Below, piece by piece: positions 31,701 through 42,790 of a stretch of DNA of 64,000 nt. Location: the NCBI RefSeq assembly GCF_000346465.2, contig NC_034014.1, positions 18,301,956-18,365,955 of the forward strand, given 5' to 3'. A program made the translations under genes and the position numbers. Position 1 is the first letter of the stretch; every line of letters begins with the position of its first letter. The stretch comes from Prunus persica. Its lineage: Eukaryota > Streptophyta > Magnoliopsida > Rosales > Rosaceae. The notes below the pieces were generated by a model. That model was not told the DNA's origin, did no database searches, and was given only the letters and a program-made list of their open reading frames with translations.

Positions 31701-34451
31701 CAACATGAAAAGCTTCTTGTTGAAGGGAGCACAACATGGTTCCTTATTTGCGTGTTTTCGAACTAGAAACCTGATGAACAATTTTTATTTATTTATAAAT
31801 GGCTTGATTCAATACCTGTTCATGCAGAGCTTCTTTTAATTGAGATACAAGCGCTACTCTACTTGCTTCAACTAATTTAAGTTTTTCAATACATTGCTTC
31901 AAAAGATTTTCTTCCTCCTCTAGTTCTTTTGATAAAGTTTTCCGCTTTGGATCCTTTGCTGAAGATAAAAGAAAATTGGGTTAAGAGGCCACAATTTTGG
32001 AAATCAGGCAAGACTTAAATGCCCTTATGCAAAAGGACGTAATTCTGAAAGAGCTAAAATTATTTCTAGTCATAACCAAAGATACTTTACCATTAGTACA
32101 GGCTATGTCAACATCTTTCTCCAACTTCCTTACACGATGAACTGCAGATTTGCATTTACTCATCTCAGCATCTTCAGTGGGATGTTCACTGATCACTGAG
32201 TGAAATGCAGATACGATCTTCTCAGCTGAACCACCAATGGAAAGTTTCTGGTTTCCAAATATTATGAAGTTAGCAATCACTCAAATAAGTAGAAATACAG
32301 GAGCAGAACATGTCTTAAGTTGAACAAAAGACTTAGTTCTGCAGATATGGTAGTCACATAGAAATAAAATGAAGCAAAATGGGAAAGGAACTATAACAGA
32401 AGCTCTTATGCTCACCGTTCTGATAGAGCGTGAATCTCTTTTTACAATTCTGACTGAACGTGAGCGCTTCTTGCCGTTGAATTCCAAGGGTGGAGGCACT
32501 TCTTCCCCAAGCATTAGTTCTTTGAGGCTCCGGGCACGAGACCCAAATACTCGCCTCTCTTCCCATATTCCAACCTAAAAAATTTGTAAGAGATAGCAAA
32601 CCAAGTTGAGCCATTTTGTACATCGTAGAAGGAATTAATAAACCAGTTGATCAAAAATTCTTACAGTTAGACTGGTGCACATGATTAAAATATAAGTAGA
32701 GTCAGCTAGCATTCTTTGGACCAGGTAAAGAGGGAGAGAAGAATATTTATGTTAAAAGTTCAAACAGATATATGTTAAATACCCAAAACCTATTACTTGT
32801 CCGCCTACTTATGGTTAAAAAAAGGAAGATGTTATTGGCACTCCTCACTAATGAAAAAAATAAGGGAGGGAGCTGTGCAGGACGACTATTTTGGAGTGCT
32901 AATAACAATTTCCTTGAAAAATATTCAAGATTGAAATTAAAAAATTGTGACAGCAATACCTAACTCTAAATTTGTTATTAGTATAACACTGCATTTTCAA
33001 TTAGTGGCTATAGGTTCATGCTATCAGTTGCTGGATTTGCTAACTGAAACAAAATAAATGAAAGAGGAACTTACTAATCTAGAGACAACAGTCTTTCCAT
33101 GATCATCGCCTTCCTCAATAACAACTTTGAGCGCAGCTGGAAGAACCTTCCAAAACTCGGTAACAAATTCATTTCCTTTACGCTTACTGTTCTGTAGGAT
33201 GTCATTTGCAAGATACAAGAGAGGAACTTTCTGAACCATCTGTGCATTATGGAATTGTTTATCCCATGTTGTAACAACCAGTTCCGCTTTGCTTCGGTGA
33301 AATATACACCAATGTGACAAAGCTTATTATAAAGTCAAGGAAACCGCATTTTACCAGAGACATTAAACAACAATGCTTCAGAATGCATTCAAGTTAACAA
33401 GAAGTAGACTCCGGCACGTTTTTTAAACTTTAAACTCAACCTTCAATGAAATTTTTTATAATAAAAAATGTTTAAAATTGAAACCAATAAATAAATAAAT
33501 GAGCAATAGGCCAAAAGGTTATTCAAATTGGGCTTCAATCATATGTATCTTGTGCATGTACTGTCATCTAGCCAACATTTGAAAACATTTGATGTTTTCA
33601 CTAATGTAAGTCATAAACCAAACCAGCTTGATATGCAGATTGATGGTACTCATAGAATTAAATGAATGGTGTTGTGCATCTACTCCTCCAAGGAGCAAAC
33701 CATCACTTAGTTCCCAGTTAGGCTTCATCAACCATTCAATAGACTTCTTCCACAATTCTGGAAAGTTAAATTCTATTGTTTTCCCCTATTTTTTAAAGCA
33801 AAATTTAATCATGAATTCAGAAGTACCATATTAGCTAACAAACTTCCGTTAAGAAAGAAAAGGGTACTCTTTACAACATTGAAAATGCTGAACTTGACAA
33901 AGGAAGCAAAATGGTAAAAACAGTCAAATCAAGCCATCTCCTTCAACCAACCGACAGCACACAAGCAATAAATTTTGGAATTTACCTTTGTTGGTTTCTA
34001 TAGAAGCAACTCAAAGTTTAAAATCAGCTATCCTTTCCATGTCCCGTTTTAGCAAACTACGTCAAAAGCGAGATAATTCGAATTTTATCCCCATCAAGTA
34101 AAGCATAATCCAAACAGAAAACCAGACCATGAAAAGCCAAATTACCAATTCCACAACATGTGACAACTGTTCATCAATTAGAGCAAAAATCAAGTAAGTG
34201 CATTCAGAGAAATTTAGATACAACCTTATAAATCCATTTTTCTCACAGCAGAGATGTAGCTACCATCTGGACCCATACCCGCTACCACAGAGTCCCAATT
34301 ACACCAGCACCCAAGAATGTAACCAAAGATTAAAAGGTATAAAGAACTTTCTAATTTATTAACAGAAAAGGATACTTTCAATGCATTGCTGGGTGCTGTT
34401 GAGCTTCGAGAGCTTGTCTGCAAGTATCTGCTCACTGAATACACTATTCAT
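28768..34451 (-). CDS. CID-domain protein, RPRD1/CREPT-like (RNA polymerase II CTD binding)
   Basis: Seven coding exons join in frame: 34451-34376, 33322-33075, 32574-32416, 32247-32091, 31958-31816, 31666-31631 and 29526-28768, giving 525 residues. Residues 1 to about 130 form a CTD-interacting domain (LNSTQQCIETLSHWCIFHR, KVPLLYLANDILQNSKRKG, VGIWEERRVFG). A basic GKKRSRSVRIVKRD patch follows, then a coiled-coil/CREPT-like region at about 175-290 (DPKRKTLSKELEEEENLL). The last third is low-complexity Pro/Gln-rich, with a PPPPPP run and repeated PLTQQP units. The family binds phosphorylated RNA polymerase II tails and affects termination and transcription in the nucleus. The 36-base exon 6 is unusually short. 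Plant databases often label this family ENTH/VHS protein. Confidence 0.93.
29527..31630 (-). other. Long intron 6 of the CID gene
   Basis: The 2.1-kb intron lies between the 36-base exon 6 and the last exon (acceptor GTGTAG before 29526). It contains a tRNA-derived SINE at 30728-30858 and no other recognisable element. Confidence 0.7.
30728..30858 (-). repeat. tRNA-derived SINE in the intron
   Basis: On the minus strand TAGTGTAGTGGTTTGGAGC (A-box) is followed by CTGGGTTCGAGTCCTAGC (B-box), with a tail of CTTCAAAAAACG. It is in the same orientation as the host gene and is better preserved than the other SINE-like repeats here. Confidence 0.65.
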
Positions 34452-34901
34452 ATCCTACCTCAAGAATGCCTTCTCACCACCCACCCCACCAGAAAAATAT
34501 ATAAAACAAGATACCCTAAAGCACTGTTCTTTACCAGGGTCAAGAAAAACAAAAAAGAATCTTCAAAATTCAAAAAAGCAAAAACCCTTTGCAGGACTTC
34601 AAATAAAACCTCGTAAACTTTTGAACTTGAACCCCAAAATCAAGAACGAAGCAGCTCCAATTAGCGGAAGGCAGCAACAAGATTGGAGCAAATGTAAAGA
34701 AATGGAGAATTAGACTTCAGAAAGTACTTGCACCAGCAATACGACGACGTTGAGCAAATTAAAGAATGTGATGATTGCTTGGAGAGAGAGAGTCTGTATG
34801 TGAGATTCAAGTGCGATTGATGAAAGAGAAGAATTGTTGAATCTGCCAAACCCTAGAAACGGTTTTCTATTAGGGGATTGGCAAAGAGAAACGCTTCTAA
34901 C

Positions 34902-34902
<1 letters not shown>

Positions 34903-34939
<37 letters not shown>
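34903..34939 (+). repeat. (GA)n microsatellite in the CID gene leader
   Basis: About 18 GA units (CT on the coding strand) lie 450 bases upstream of the start codon. CT-rich tracts near transcription starts are common in plant leaders. Confidence 0.9.
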
Positions 34940-34941
<2 letters not shown>

Positions 34942-35284
34942 GCAGATAAAAAAAGAGGTTTTTTCAGTTTTGGGGGGCCATTGGCGTAAACAGTTTTGAG
35001 GGAGTAACTCAATGTTTTTTTAATGTCTAAAACCCAACGTGAACTAAAACGGATCTGCAGATTTACCCCAATTTTATTTTGTTTCTTTTTATACAATTGT
35101 TTTCACAATACAATATAGTTTTCACAATACAATACAGTCTTTTTAGGGAGCTGATTTTCCGACTCCTCTTTTATCCACTTACACTTTCTTTCATGTTTAA
35201 AGTTTTGGTTCTTATTGGATCAAAAAACAAAAACATTTAGCACACCATTTAGTCTAAACACCCTCATAAGCTAAAATCATCCTC

Positions 35285-35395
35285 TCTTTTTTAAACAAGA
35301 AAAGTCTAAACTACTCTCTAATCTACGAGGAGGGGACTTGAACTTCAGTACAAGGAGGTGGATTTACTACTCTAGCTAATTGACCTAAAACGTCT
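35285..35395 (-). repeat. SINE-like repeat
   Basis: On the minus strand GGTCAATTAGCTAGAGTAGT precedes GAAGTTCAAGTCCCC (B-box), ending in AAAAAAGAG. It belongs with the repeats at 12190 and 25045. Confidence 0.5.
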
Positions 35396-35502
35396 AATAA
35401 GCTAATTAGGATACTGTAAATGAATAGTTATTTCTCCTTCATATATGGTCCATGTTTTTTCTCATTAATCATATACGAATAGGGAATGCTCCATTAAGGA
35501 TT

Positions 35503-36189
35503 GGGAAATTTGCATAAATGTCACATGAACTTCTAAGTTTGTGCGCTAATACCACTTGAACTTTTAATTTTTATTTGTAACCACCTGAACTTTGTAGAGT
35601 GTTGCAATTCACTACCTATGTCTAACTCCGTTAAAGCTTCCATTAAATTTAAAGGCATTTTTGTCAATTCACTCTAACTAAAAATAATTATAAAAATAAA
35701 AAAGTTAACCTGATTACACAGCAGTTTCCAAAAAATAAAAATAAATAAATAACCTAATTACACTCATCGACGCAACCATGAATGAGCATGCTATGGCTGT
35801 GCCTATGCACCAAATTAAAATTAAATCTAATATAAATGGTATATATCACAGGTGATGGATTTCTGATTTTTTTTCTAAAGTTTGTATGAAATGATAAAAA
35901 TGAGTTTTGAATCTTTAGAATTGGCGTTGGAAAAGGGCAGGGCTAGGGAAGGTGTGGTGCAATTACGTTAATTTTTATTTATTTCTAAATTATGTTTTTT
36001 ATAATTATTTTTAGTTATAGTGAGTTGACAGAACGACTATTAAACTTAACCGAAATTTTAACGGAGTTAGACATAAGTGGTAGATTGCAACACTTTACAA
36101 TGTCTAGGTGGTTAAAAATAAAAATTCAAAGTTCAGGTGATATTAACGCACATGCCCAAAAATTCAGGTGATATTTATGCAAATTTCCC
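35503..36189. mobile_element. Mutator-like foldback MITE
   Basis: The ends GGGAAATTTGCATAAATGTC and GGGAAATTTGCATAAATATC (reverse complement of the right end) begin inverted repeats of about 190 bp. The repeats continue through CGTTAAAATTTC and TCTAACTCCGTTA-type motifs. The element is flanked by a perfect 9-bp duplication TTAAGGATT at 35494-35502 and 36190-36198, the Mutator hallmark. It is 687 bp and encodes nothing. It sits between the start of the CID gene and the end of the ACINUS gene. Confidence 0.88.
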
Positions 36190-36199
36190 TTAAGGATTT

Positions 36200-37200
36200 T
36201 ATGTTAAGAATTTATAATCTCAGACATTGAATCACATATTGGTATATGTAAAAATAAAATAAAAAAAATTAACCCACTAGCATATCTAATAGATGGCAAG
36301 TAGTCCTTAACACAAATTTGCCCTTCTGACAAAAGACTATCAAGAAAACTTTTCAAAATAAGGTCCTCAAATCAAGTGGAATTCTCGTTGTTGAGTTTCA
36401 ATCCCTCCCCTAAATGTTCTCTCATGATCAAAACTGGTCAACCCCATCTTGAACACTCAACGAGGAGAAATTATTGTAATACCAGTGTAACTCCATCTTC
36501 AACAATCAATCCATTAATATGAGTGAGCGACAAATTTATACGACAGAAACTAGTACTAATAGAGGGAAACCTAGCACACACACACACACACCCTAACTTT
36601 TTCACCTGCTCGACCATGTCTTACCAGAATTCCTTGATATTAATGGCGTCTATTGAAATTGAACACTCTTTACTGACGTGCGACTACTCAAAGTGATGTT
36701 CTAAGTTCGTGTGCGATTACATGAGAGCTTCCAAGTTGGTGTGCCCTGTTTGCCCAAATGCATAGCTGATGATGAGGAGACTTTGAAACAGGGAAAAACC
36801 TGTTTCCAATGGATGTTGTGCTCAGCTCTCATTCCAAAGAGCTTATCCTGCAACCCTAATTACCCTAGGAAGCAACATCCCTAAACCCATTTTCCAAAAT
36901 TCAAAATCCAGATTCATCAATATAATTTAGGCTCCATCAGTTTAAAGTAATGTGAAATTGGAACTCTACTTCCAAAGTAAACGAAGATACAAATGGATCC
37001 ACAAGCCAATAAATAAGGCTCAGTCTATAAGGGTTCTAATACTAATATAGAAAAACACTTGGTCTTCAGGCCCTCTCAACCATCAACAAGATTTCATAAT
37101 AACCAAAATCGATTAAACATGCAATTACAAGACACTTCCCTACATCTAACATACTGACAGACTGAAAAGAAAATCTGAACAGCAGCCATGGATGGACTGT
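36200..37200. other. Intergenic region between MITE and ACINUS 3' end
   Basis: There is no gene. It includes a short (AC)n run near 36575-36590 and, close to 37200, the 3' untranslated region of the ACINUS gene. Confidence 0.45.
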
Positions 37201-37210
37201 GGCGATGCTC

Positions 37211-37729
37211 CTACTGCTTGGCATTTTTGCCCTGTGCTGCAAGTTTTTCAGCCACTTGTTCTTCCGACAAAGGTAAGTAATAGATTCGAGGAGTTGACTT
37301 GGTTTTTCGAAAGAGATCGTCCAAAGTGACAATCGGTGTATCAAGTTTCTCTGGTAGAGGAGGTGGGGGAGGCAAAGGAAGCCGTTCTCTTGCTGAGGAA
37401 GGGGCAGTCAAAGGTGGTGGAGGTGGAAGAGAAGGAGGTGGCGGAAGCTGCTGCTGCTGCTGCCTAGGTTGACGGGGTGAAGGCTGCGGCTGTGAGGTGG
37501 ATGGGGCAACAGGAACAGCGGGACCGCTACTGATGGGTGTAGCAGGAGTCTGAGGAATCTGAACCCGTGTTTGCACTTCCTGGGGATCAACAAACTCGGC
37601 CACTAAAAGGCGCCCACCGTTGGGAGGCCACTGTAGGTTATACACAGCATTCCGTGTCTCCAAGGCTTCTTCCGCTGATGAATACTGCATAAACACAGTA
37701 ATTTCATGAGGACGGGATGAGTTTCATTC

Positions 37730-37779
<50 letters not shown>

Positions 37780-40249
37780 TCACAGTAACATAGCAATGAG
37801 TCTTGATGTGGTCCATCCAGAAATCAGTAACCTTCCCAGTTTTGCCTAAAAGTTCTTGCACAGCTTTCAAGGTGAAAGGTCGCAGAAAACGATCAATTCT
37901 AAGGGAATTAGTTGGAGGCTTCTGCGATGGTGGAACTGCAACAAACAAAGATATAAGGAACCAAAGCATATGTTGCTGGACATTAATCAGATACAAGAAA
38001 AGAACAATGACTCACCAACACGTTCCTTGGGGGCATCCTCACTCATTGTAGAGTTCGATCTTGAAAAGCTACGCTTCAAACCGGGGGTCTGGAAAGTATC
38101 CTTGGGTGTGACTGAAGGTGTTTGAAGAGGGCTTTGCAGCTCTGGAACTTTAAGGTTTTCAGAGTTCCACCTGCGCCTCTTTACAGGCTCATTGCTTCCA
38201 ACTGCTGCTTGATCTGCAAGGGAAGTTATCCAATAAAAAGGGCATACTAATACCAGATTCTTTAATGGGGAAAGGGGAAAAAAAAACAATGTACAGAGCC
38301 AAACATATGATATTATTTCAAACAAGTACAGGAATCATGCAGATGTGGGGAACAAAAAGTAATCAAAACTTACACAATAAGTAAAAGGCAGAACATTGAA
38401 GCCTAAAATTTCTAACGGGAATCAAGGTACATTCAGAAACTGATTATATTCATCACAAAGTTATCTGTCCCTTTATACACTAAGAATGACTCTCACTTCT
38501 CCTTAAAGACATTTCCAAAAGTCCAACAAATCATTAATAATAGTAGAATTCCTATAAAACCTTGTTGTCCTTGTAATTTTAGGTAGTTCATTAGTATTCC
38601 AAGACCCTATTTATTACATAAAGAAACAACTAAAACTAAAGAGACTAGTTGACTATTTATTAAAAGTCATAAATGGGTGGGTAGTATTAATCCCTACTCC
38701 TAAAGAAAAATGTGTTCTTTGTGATATACAAATGCCCTTATTACATGTATGCACCGCAGATAGCTCGAAATTGCATGAAGATAATATATGTTTCAGATGT
38801 CAAATGCATAAACTTTATGGATCCCAACTCACACAGATGTTTACACGGTTAGTAATGTAACAGATGGGTTGAAAAATAAAATAGTATCAAGAAACACTGG
38901 CTGCAATGCTTACCATTAAGCTTTCTTTTCTCAGCAGGAAGAGCTGGATGATTCTTGTTCTCAACACTTACATCATTTTTGTCTGTGGCAATATCATCTC
39001 CCACAATACCAGCACAACTTTCCTCATTCACAATAGGAACTTCATTTTTCTCACCAATATCTCCCACATCGTCAGAACTATATTTTGAATCAATTTGTTT
39101 ACTGTCCAACACATCTTCTTCCATAGAATCATCTCCAGAACTTCTCTCTAAATTTAATATTTCTGAGTACCCCAAATCCGCATTATCATTTTTCTTGCTA
39201 ATGTCTGCATTTGTAATGTTGTCATCTTTCTCTCCAAGAGATGCCTTGTCCTCAAGTGGCTCGTCAACATCCATTGGATGTGAATCACCACTGACTGGAA
39301 CAACAGTGCTGGATGATGGGTCCACCATCTCCGGCTTAACAATATCTAATTCTAATTTGACATGATCAGCAATTATATTATCCTTTAGTTCAATCGTTTC
39401 ATTAATTGAGACAGAATCAGTAGAAATAGAATCATATTTTACTTCAGACCCTAAAATGCTGACCTCAGATACCTGGTAGTTCGGAGCAGAAGAGCCGAGC
39501 ATGTCATCCTTGGCTGTAGGCTCTAAACCCTCATTTTCCAGCTGGGGCTTTAGATCCTCAATCTCCAACTGGGGCTTTAGAGCCTCATTCTCCAGCTGGG
39601 GCTTTAGATCAACATTCTCCAGCTGGGGCTTTGGATCCTCCAGCTGGGGCTCTGGTTTCTCATTCTCCAGCTGGGGCTTTGGATCCTCATTCTCAAGCTG
39701 GGGCTTTGGGTCCTCATTCTCCAGTAGGGGCTTTGAATTCCCATTCCCCTTATTGGCTTCAGTGTTCTGTGAATCTTGCACAACTACTACTTCCTCAGTT
39801 ACCACACTCTCGGTGACCGTAACACTGGTTTCCACAGTGGATTCCACAGTAGTTGATTGACCCAGCTCCTCTTCAACAATAGCACATGCATCTTTATCCA
39901 CCAAAATATAACCTTCTTGAATATTCCCTTGATCCAAGGTTGCTGCGCGGTTGTCAATCTGAACTGGAACATCAACTTTTTCAGTCCTTTTACGTCCACC
40001 AGAACCGATACTTTTAGGCGTTCTAGAACCTGAACGTGGCTCTACAACTTTCACCCCAACAACAGGTTGGGGATCACCATTAAGACCATTATTTGCCCTT
40101 TCAATTCGTATTGCTTCATCCAAACGCTTTATCAAATCATCCTTCAGACCCTTGGTTGTCAATTTCCGCTTCTTGAGCTCCTCTTTTAACTCTGTAACCT
40201 TCCATTGATCAATTGGTCGATTATCGAGAATTGGATATGGTGATGACAT
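37211..40249 (-). CDS. ACINUS: ACINUS-like protein (SAP domain, RRM-like domain, RSB motif)
   Basis: Four coding exons, 40249-38914, 38213-38016, 37935-37784 and 37684-37211, give 719 residues. Residues 12-47 are a SAP DNA/RNA-binding domain (WKVTELKEELKKRKLTTKGL). Residues 172-243 carry seven or eight tandem units of the PKPQLENED type. Residues 523 to about 600 form an RRM-like domain (LRIDRFLRPFTLKAVQELLG ... GGRLLVAEFVDP). A Pro-rich stretch follows, and the C-terminus has the RNPS1-SAP18 binding (RSB) motif RIYYLPLSEEQV at about 695. This is the architecture of ACINUS, the scaffold of the ASAP complex with SAP18 and RNPS1/SR45 at the exon junction, acting in splicing in the nucleus. The acidic, Ser-rich middle is typical. 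Confidence 0.93.
37735..37777 (+). repeat. (GA)n microsatellite in an ACINUS intron
   Basis: About 21 GA units lie 7 bases from the donor at 37783 in the third intron (CT on the coding strand). Expansion here could affect splicing, but that is inference. Confidence 0.9.
39521..39736 (-). repeat. Tandem 30-base coding repeat in ACINUS
   Basis: Seven to eight units encode variants of ENEDPKPQLE. The unit is shortened once (EPQLEDPKPQLE) and drifts to LKPQLE towards the end, so it expanded locally within the coding exon. Confidence 0.9.
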
Positions 40250-41560
40250 CTTCGTTCAACTAAAACCTCACCTTCAATCCTGATTTTTAAAGTAACACAA
40301 AAAAAAAAAAAAATGGTACAAATATCAGCAACAACCAAAAAAAAAAAAAAAAAAAAGGAAAAGGAAACCACACAAAAACAAGGAAAATAACTTCAGTTAA
40401 TACATAAACAAGAAAATGCAGCTACCAAGTACCAAACAAGAAGCAATAACTTTCAAAAAATGCAAAGATGCAGATATTTCCACTTAACTATTTAAGGAAG
40501 CTAACATACACATAAAGGTTTGAAAATAAAATAGAAGAAAATTTTGAAATCTCAAGTTCACTATTTGGCCAATTTCCCCAATAAAAATGAAAGTCTCTAG
40601 GTCTCGACAATTTCTGCATACCATAAGCTTCTTGCTAAATAAACTGAAAAATTGTTCTATACTCAAGGCATTACAATAAAAGTTAAATTTTCCTCTATAA
40701 AAAATAATACTTCCGTCAAAAAATGACAAGAAAAATACAAATTACTAATTCCATGCAAATAAACTAAAAATAATGACCAACACATTATACTAAACAATCA
40801 TAGTAAATTAACTCGGATGCATGAACTTAGCAAAGAGCAAAGTGCAAACAAAGAGACCATAATCTACCAACATGTTTGATAAAAAAAAATATCCATCAAG
40901 AAATACTTGTCATGCAGAGAAAAAGAAAAACATTTGAAGGTAATACCTGATAATAAATTCTATAGAGACTCTATGTCACAATTCATCGAGAAAACTAAAT
41001 GATAAGCTTATAATTAATGCGGAAAAAGAAAAAAAACTAGATACGAAATCCTGAATTCAAAACTTTGGCAAAGCCCCAAATCCAACAAAACAGATAAACT
41101 AGAAACAAAGGCCATACCTTTGAGGCAGAAAATAACACAATTTCTTATACAAAGAATCCACAAAAGCAAAAAAAAAAAAAAAAACCAAAACCCTAGTTAC
41201 GAAAATGCATTACACATTCACACGTCACAAAACGAAAAGATTTAAATAACAAGACTCACAGGAATGAACGCTTGCTTGATAGCCTTGAGGAGAGAATCAA
41301 AAGGCCCACAAAAAAGGGAGTGGACAAATTGAAAACCCTAAATTTACAACACAAAACCCACCATTAGAGAAGCAAACAGAGAAAACATCACCATCTATGA
41401 AGAAAACCCAGAAAATAGATTGACAAGGCTAAATCTTTATAGAGCTCTCCCAATGGAACAAAGACCCGGCGCTTGAGTCGGTGTGAATTTTCTCGTTTCC
41501 TGAAAATAAACGAAAACAAACCAAAAAAGAGAAAGAGAAACAAAAAAAAAAAGAAGTGAA
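40250..41560 (-). other. 5' leader and leader intron of ACINUS
   Basis: An acceptor AAAAATCAG|GATTG lies 25-30 bases before the ATG. Upstream, GTTCATTCCT|GTGAGTC near 41260 is a good donor, so a leader intron of about 1 kb is likely. Another possible donor is CAAAG|GTATGG near 41115. Long A-runs in between are intronic. Confidence 0.5.
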
Positions 41561-41839
41561 AAACAAGTATGCGAGAGAGGGAAAACGGAAACAACAAAAA
41601 CGATTTCTTTCTTCTTTTCTCTTTCGTTTTGGGAAATTTGATTTTGGGTTTTCTAGGGTTCCTATTTTGCTTCTTTAGTTTCTTTTTTGTTTGTGTTATC
41701 GAAGGAGGAGGTAAGAAAACGAGGCGAAGTGGGCTTTCATCTAAAAATGTGATATTTTTGTTACCGGGTTTCCGGAAATACCCTTGGGTCACGTATCCTA
41801 CGTGGTGGCTCTGAGGTGTCTGATTGGATAGAGGTTGAG

Positions 41840-41935
41840 GCAGAAGTTAGAGAACTCAGGCCCATGTAGGCCCATTAAGAGAACCTGGGCCTTAACTGGG
41901 CTTGTTCGTCGGGCCCAGGCTCACTAAAATAACCT
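41840..41935. promoter_or_regulatory. GGCCCA/TGGGCC cluster between ACINUS and NSRP1
   Basis: AGGCCCAT occurs twice ten bases apart (41858, 41868), followed by CTGGGCC, ACTGGGCTT and GGGCCCAG within 70 bases. ACINUS runs left and NSRP1 right from this gap. These are site II/UP1-type elements, which suggests coordinated, broad expression from a shared promoter region. Confidence 0.55.
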
Positions 41936-42054
41936 CTCTTTTTTATCACCTTCGTTCCCAAATCTGATGGGATTTGCAGTCTCGTCGTCTCTGTGAAGGA
42001 ACAGACGAAACGAATTTGCGATTGGCGGCCCCTGATTCTGCCACCTTCTGTGAG

Positions 42055-42721
42055 TATTTTAATTTATTTATTTATGTTTCAGTGATATTTGAATCGATTA
42101 AATTGGTTGGGGTTTTGTAATTCAGATTGCTCTCTCTTTTGGGTTCTTCTTTCTTTTTCGAGAAAATGGTGATTTGGGCATGCCCTGATTTTCGTATACA
42201 TAGTGAAATTAAGGTTTTGACTGATTCAATTGTGTATTATTTGATGGATCTTGTGTTTGAGAGTTGAAAATGATGTGAAACCCTGGAGTGCTATTTGCTT
42301 ACATGTTCTCCTGTTTATTGCACCTTTAGTGGACATTCATGTTCTCTGATTCATTGTTATGATAGGCAACTGGGTAGCAACTGTTTTTATGAGAAATAAT
42401 TTGTGGTGTGTATTAAAATTGTGATATGTGGTTTTTTTACTACTTTTTCAGTTGTTTTTTGTTGTTATAAATCTTGTCAAATTAATGAAGTAAAAAATAT
42501 ATATATTTTTAAAAAAGGGGGAGGTTAATTAGAATTCTTATGCAGTTGGCCTTTTACAACTATGAAAGTTAATTAGAATCCTTATGCAATTAGGAAAGCT
42601 CATCTGAATACTTTATAATTTTGGATTACTATGCTTTCCTGGTTTGTGTATACTTTTACAGCTCTTTAATCCCAACATACTTTCTACTAAATTAATTGAA
42701 GCTAAATTAACTGCTTTGTAG
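42055..42721 (+). other. Leader intron of NSRP1
   Basis: Leader exon 1 ends CACCTTCT before GTGAGTATT near 42053. The acceptor TGCTTTGTAG precedes 42722, and the ATG is 70 bases further on. The intron has an AT-rich body with no element. Confidence 0.6.
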
Positions 42722-42790
42722 ATTGGAATTTAGAAGCAGTGCTTCCTACTCCTACCGACTCGACTCATCACACAGGAAAGGCAAAAAAAA

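Noticed and set aside
34710..35096. 128-residue minus-strand frame upstream of the CID gene
   Set aside because: It runs through the (CT)n leader microsatellite, which produces the Ser-Leu repeat.
39501..39860. 119-residue plus-strand Ser/Gly/Phe-rich frame
   Set aside because: It is the antisense reading of the ACINUS tandem repeat.
41388..41814. Overlapping frames on both strands between ACINUS and NSRP1
   Set aside because: They are homopolymer-rich leader and promoter sequence; neither has a family match.
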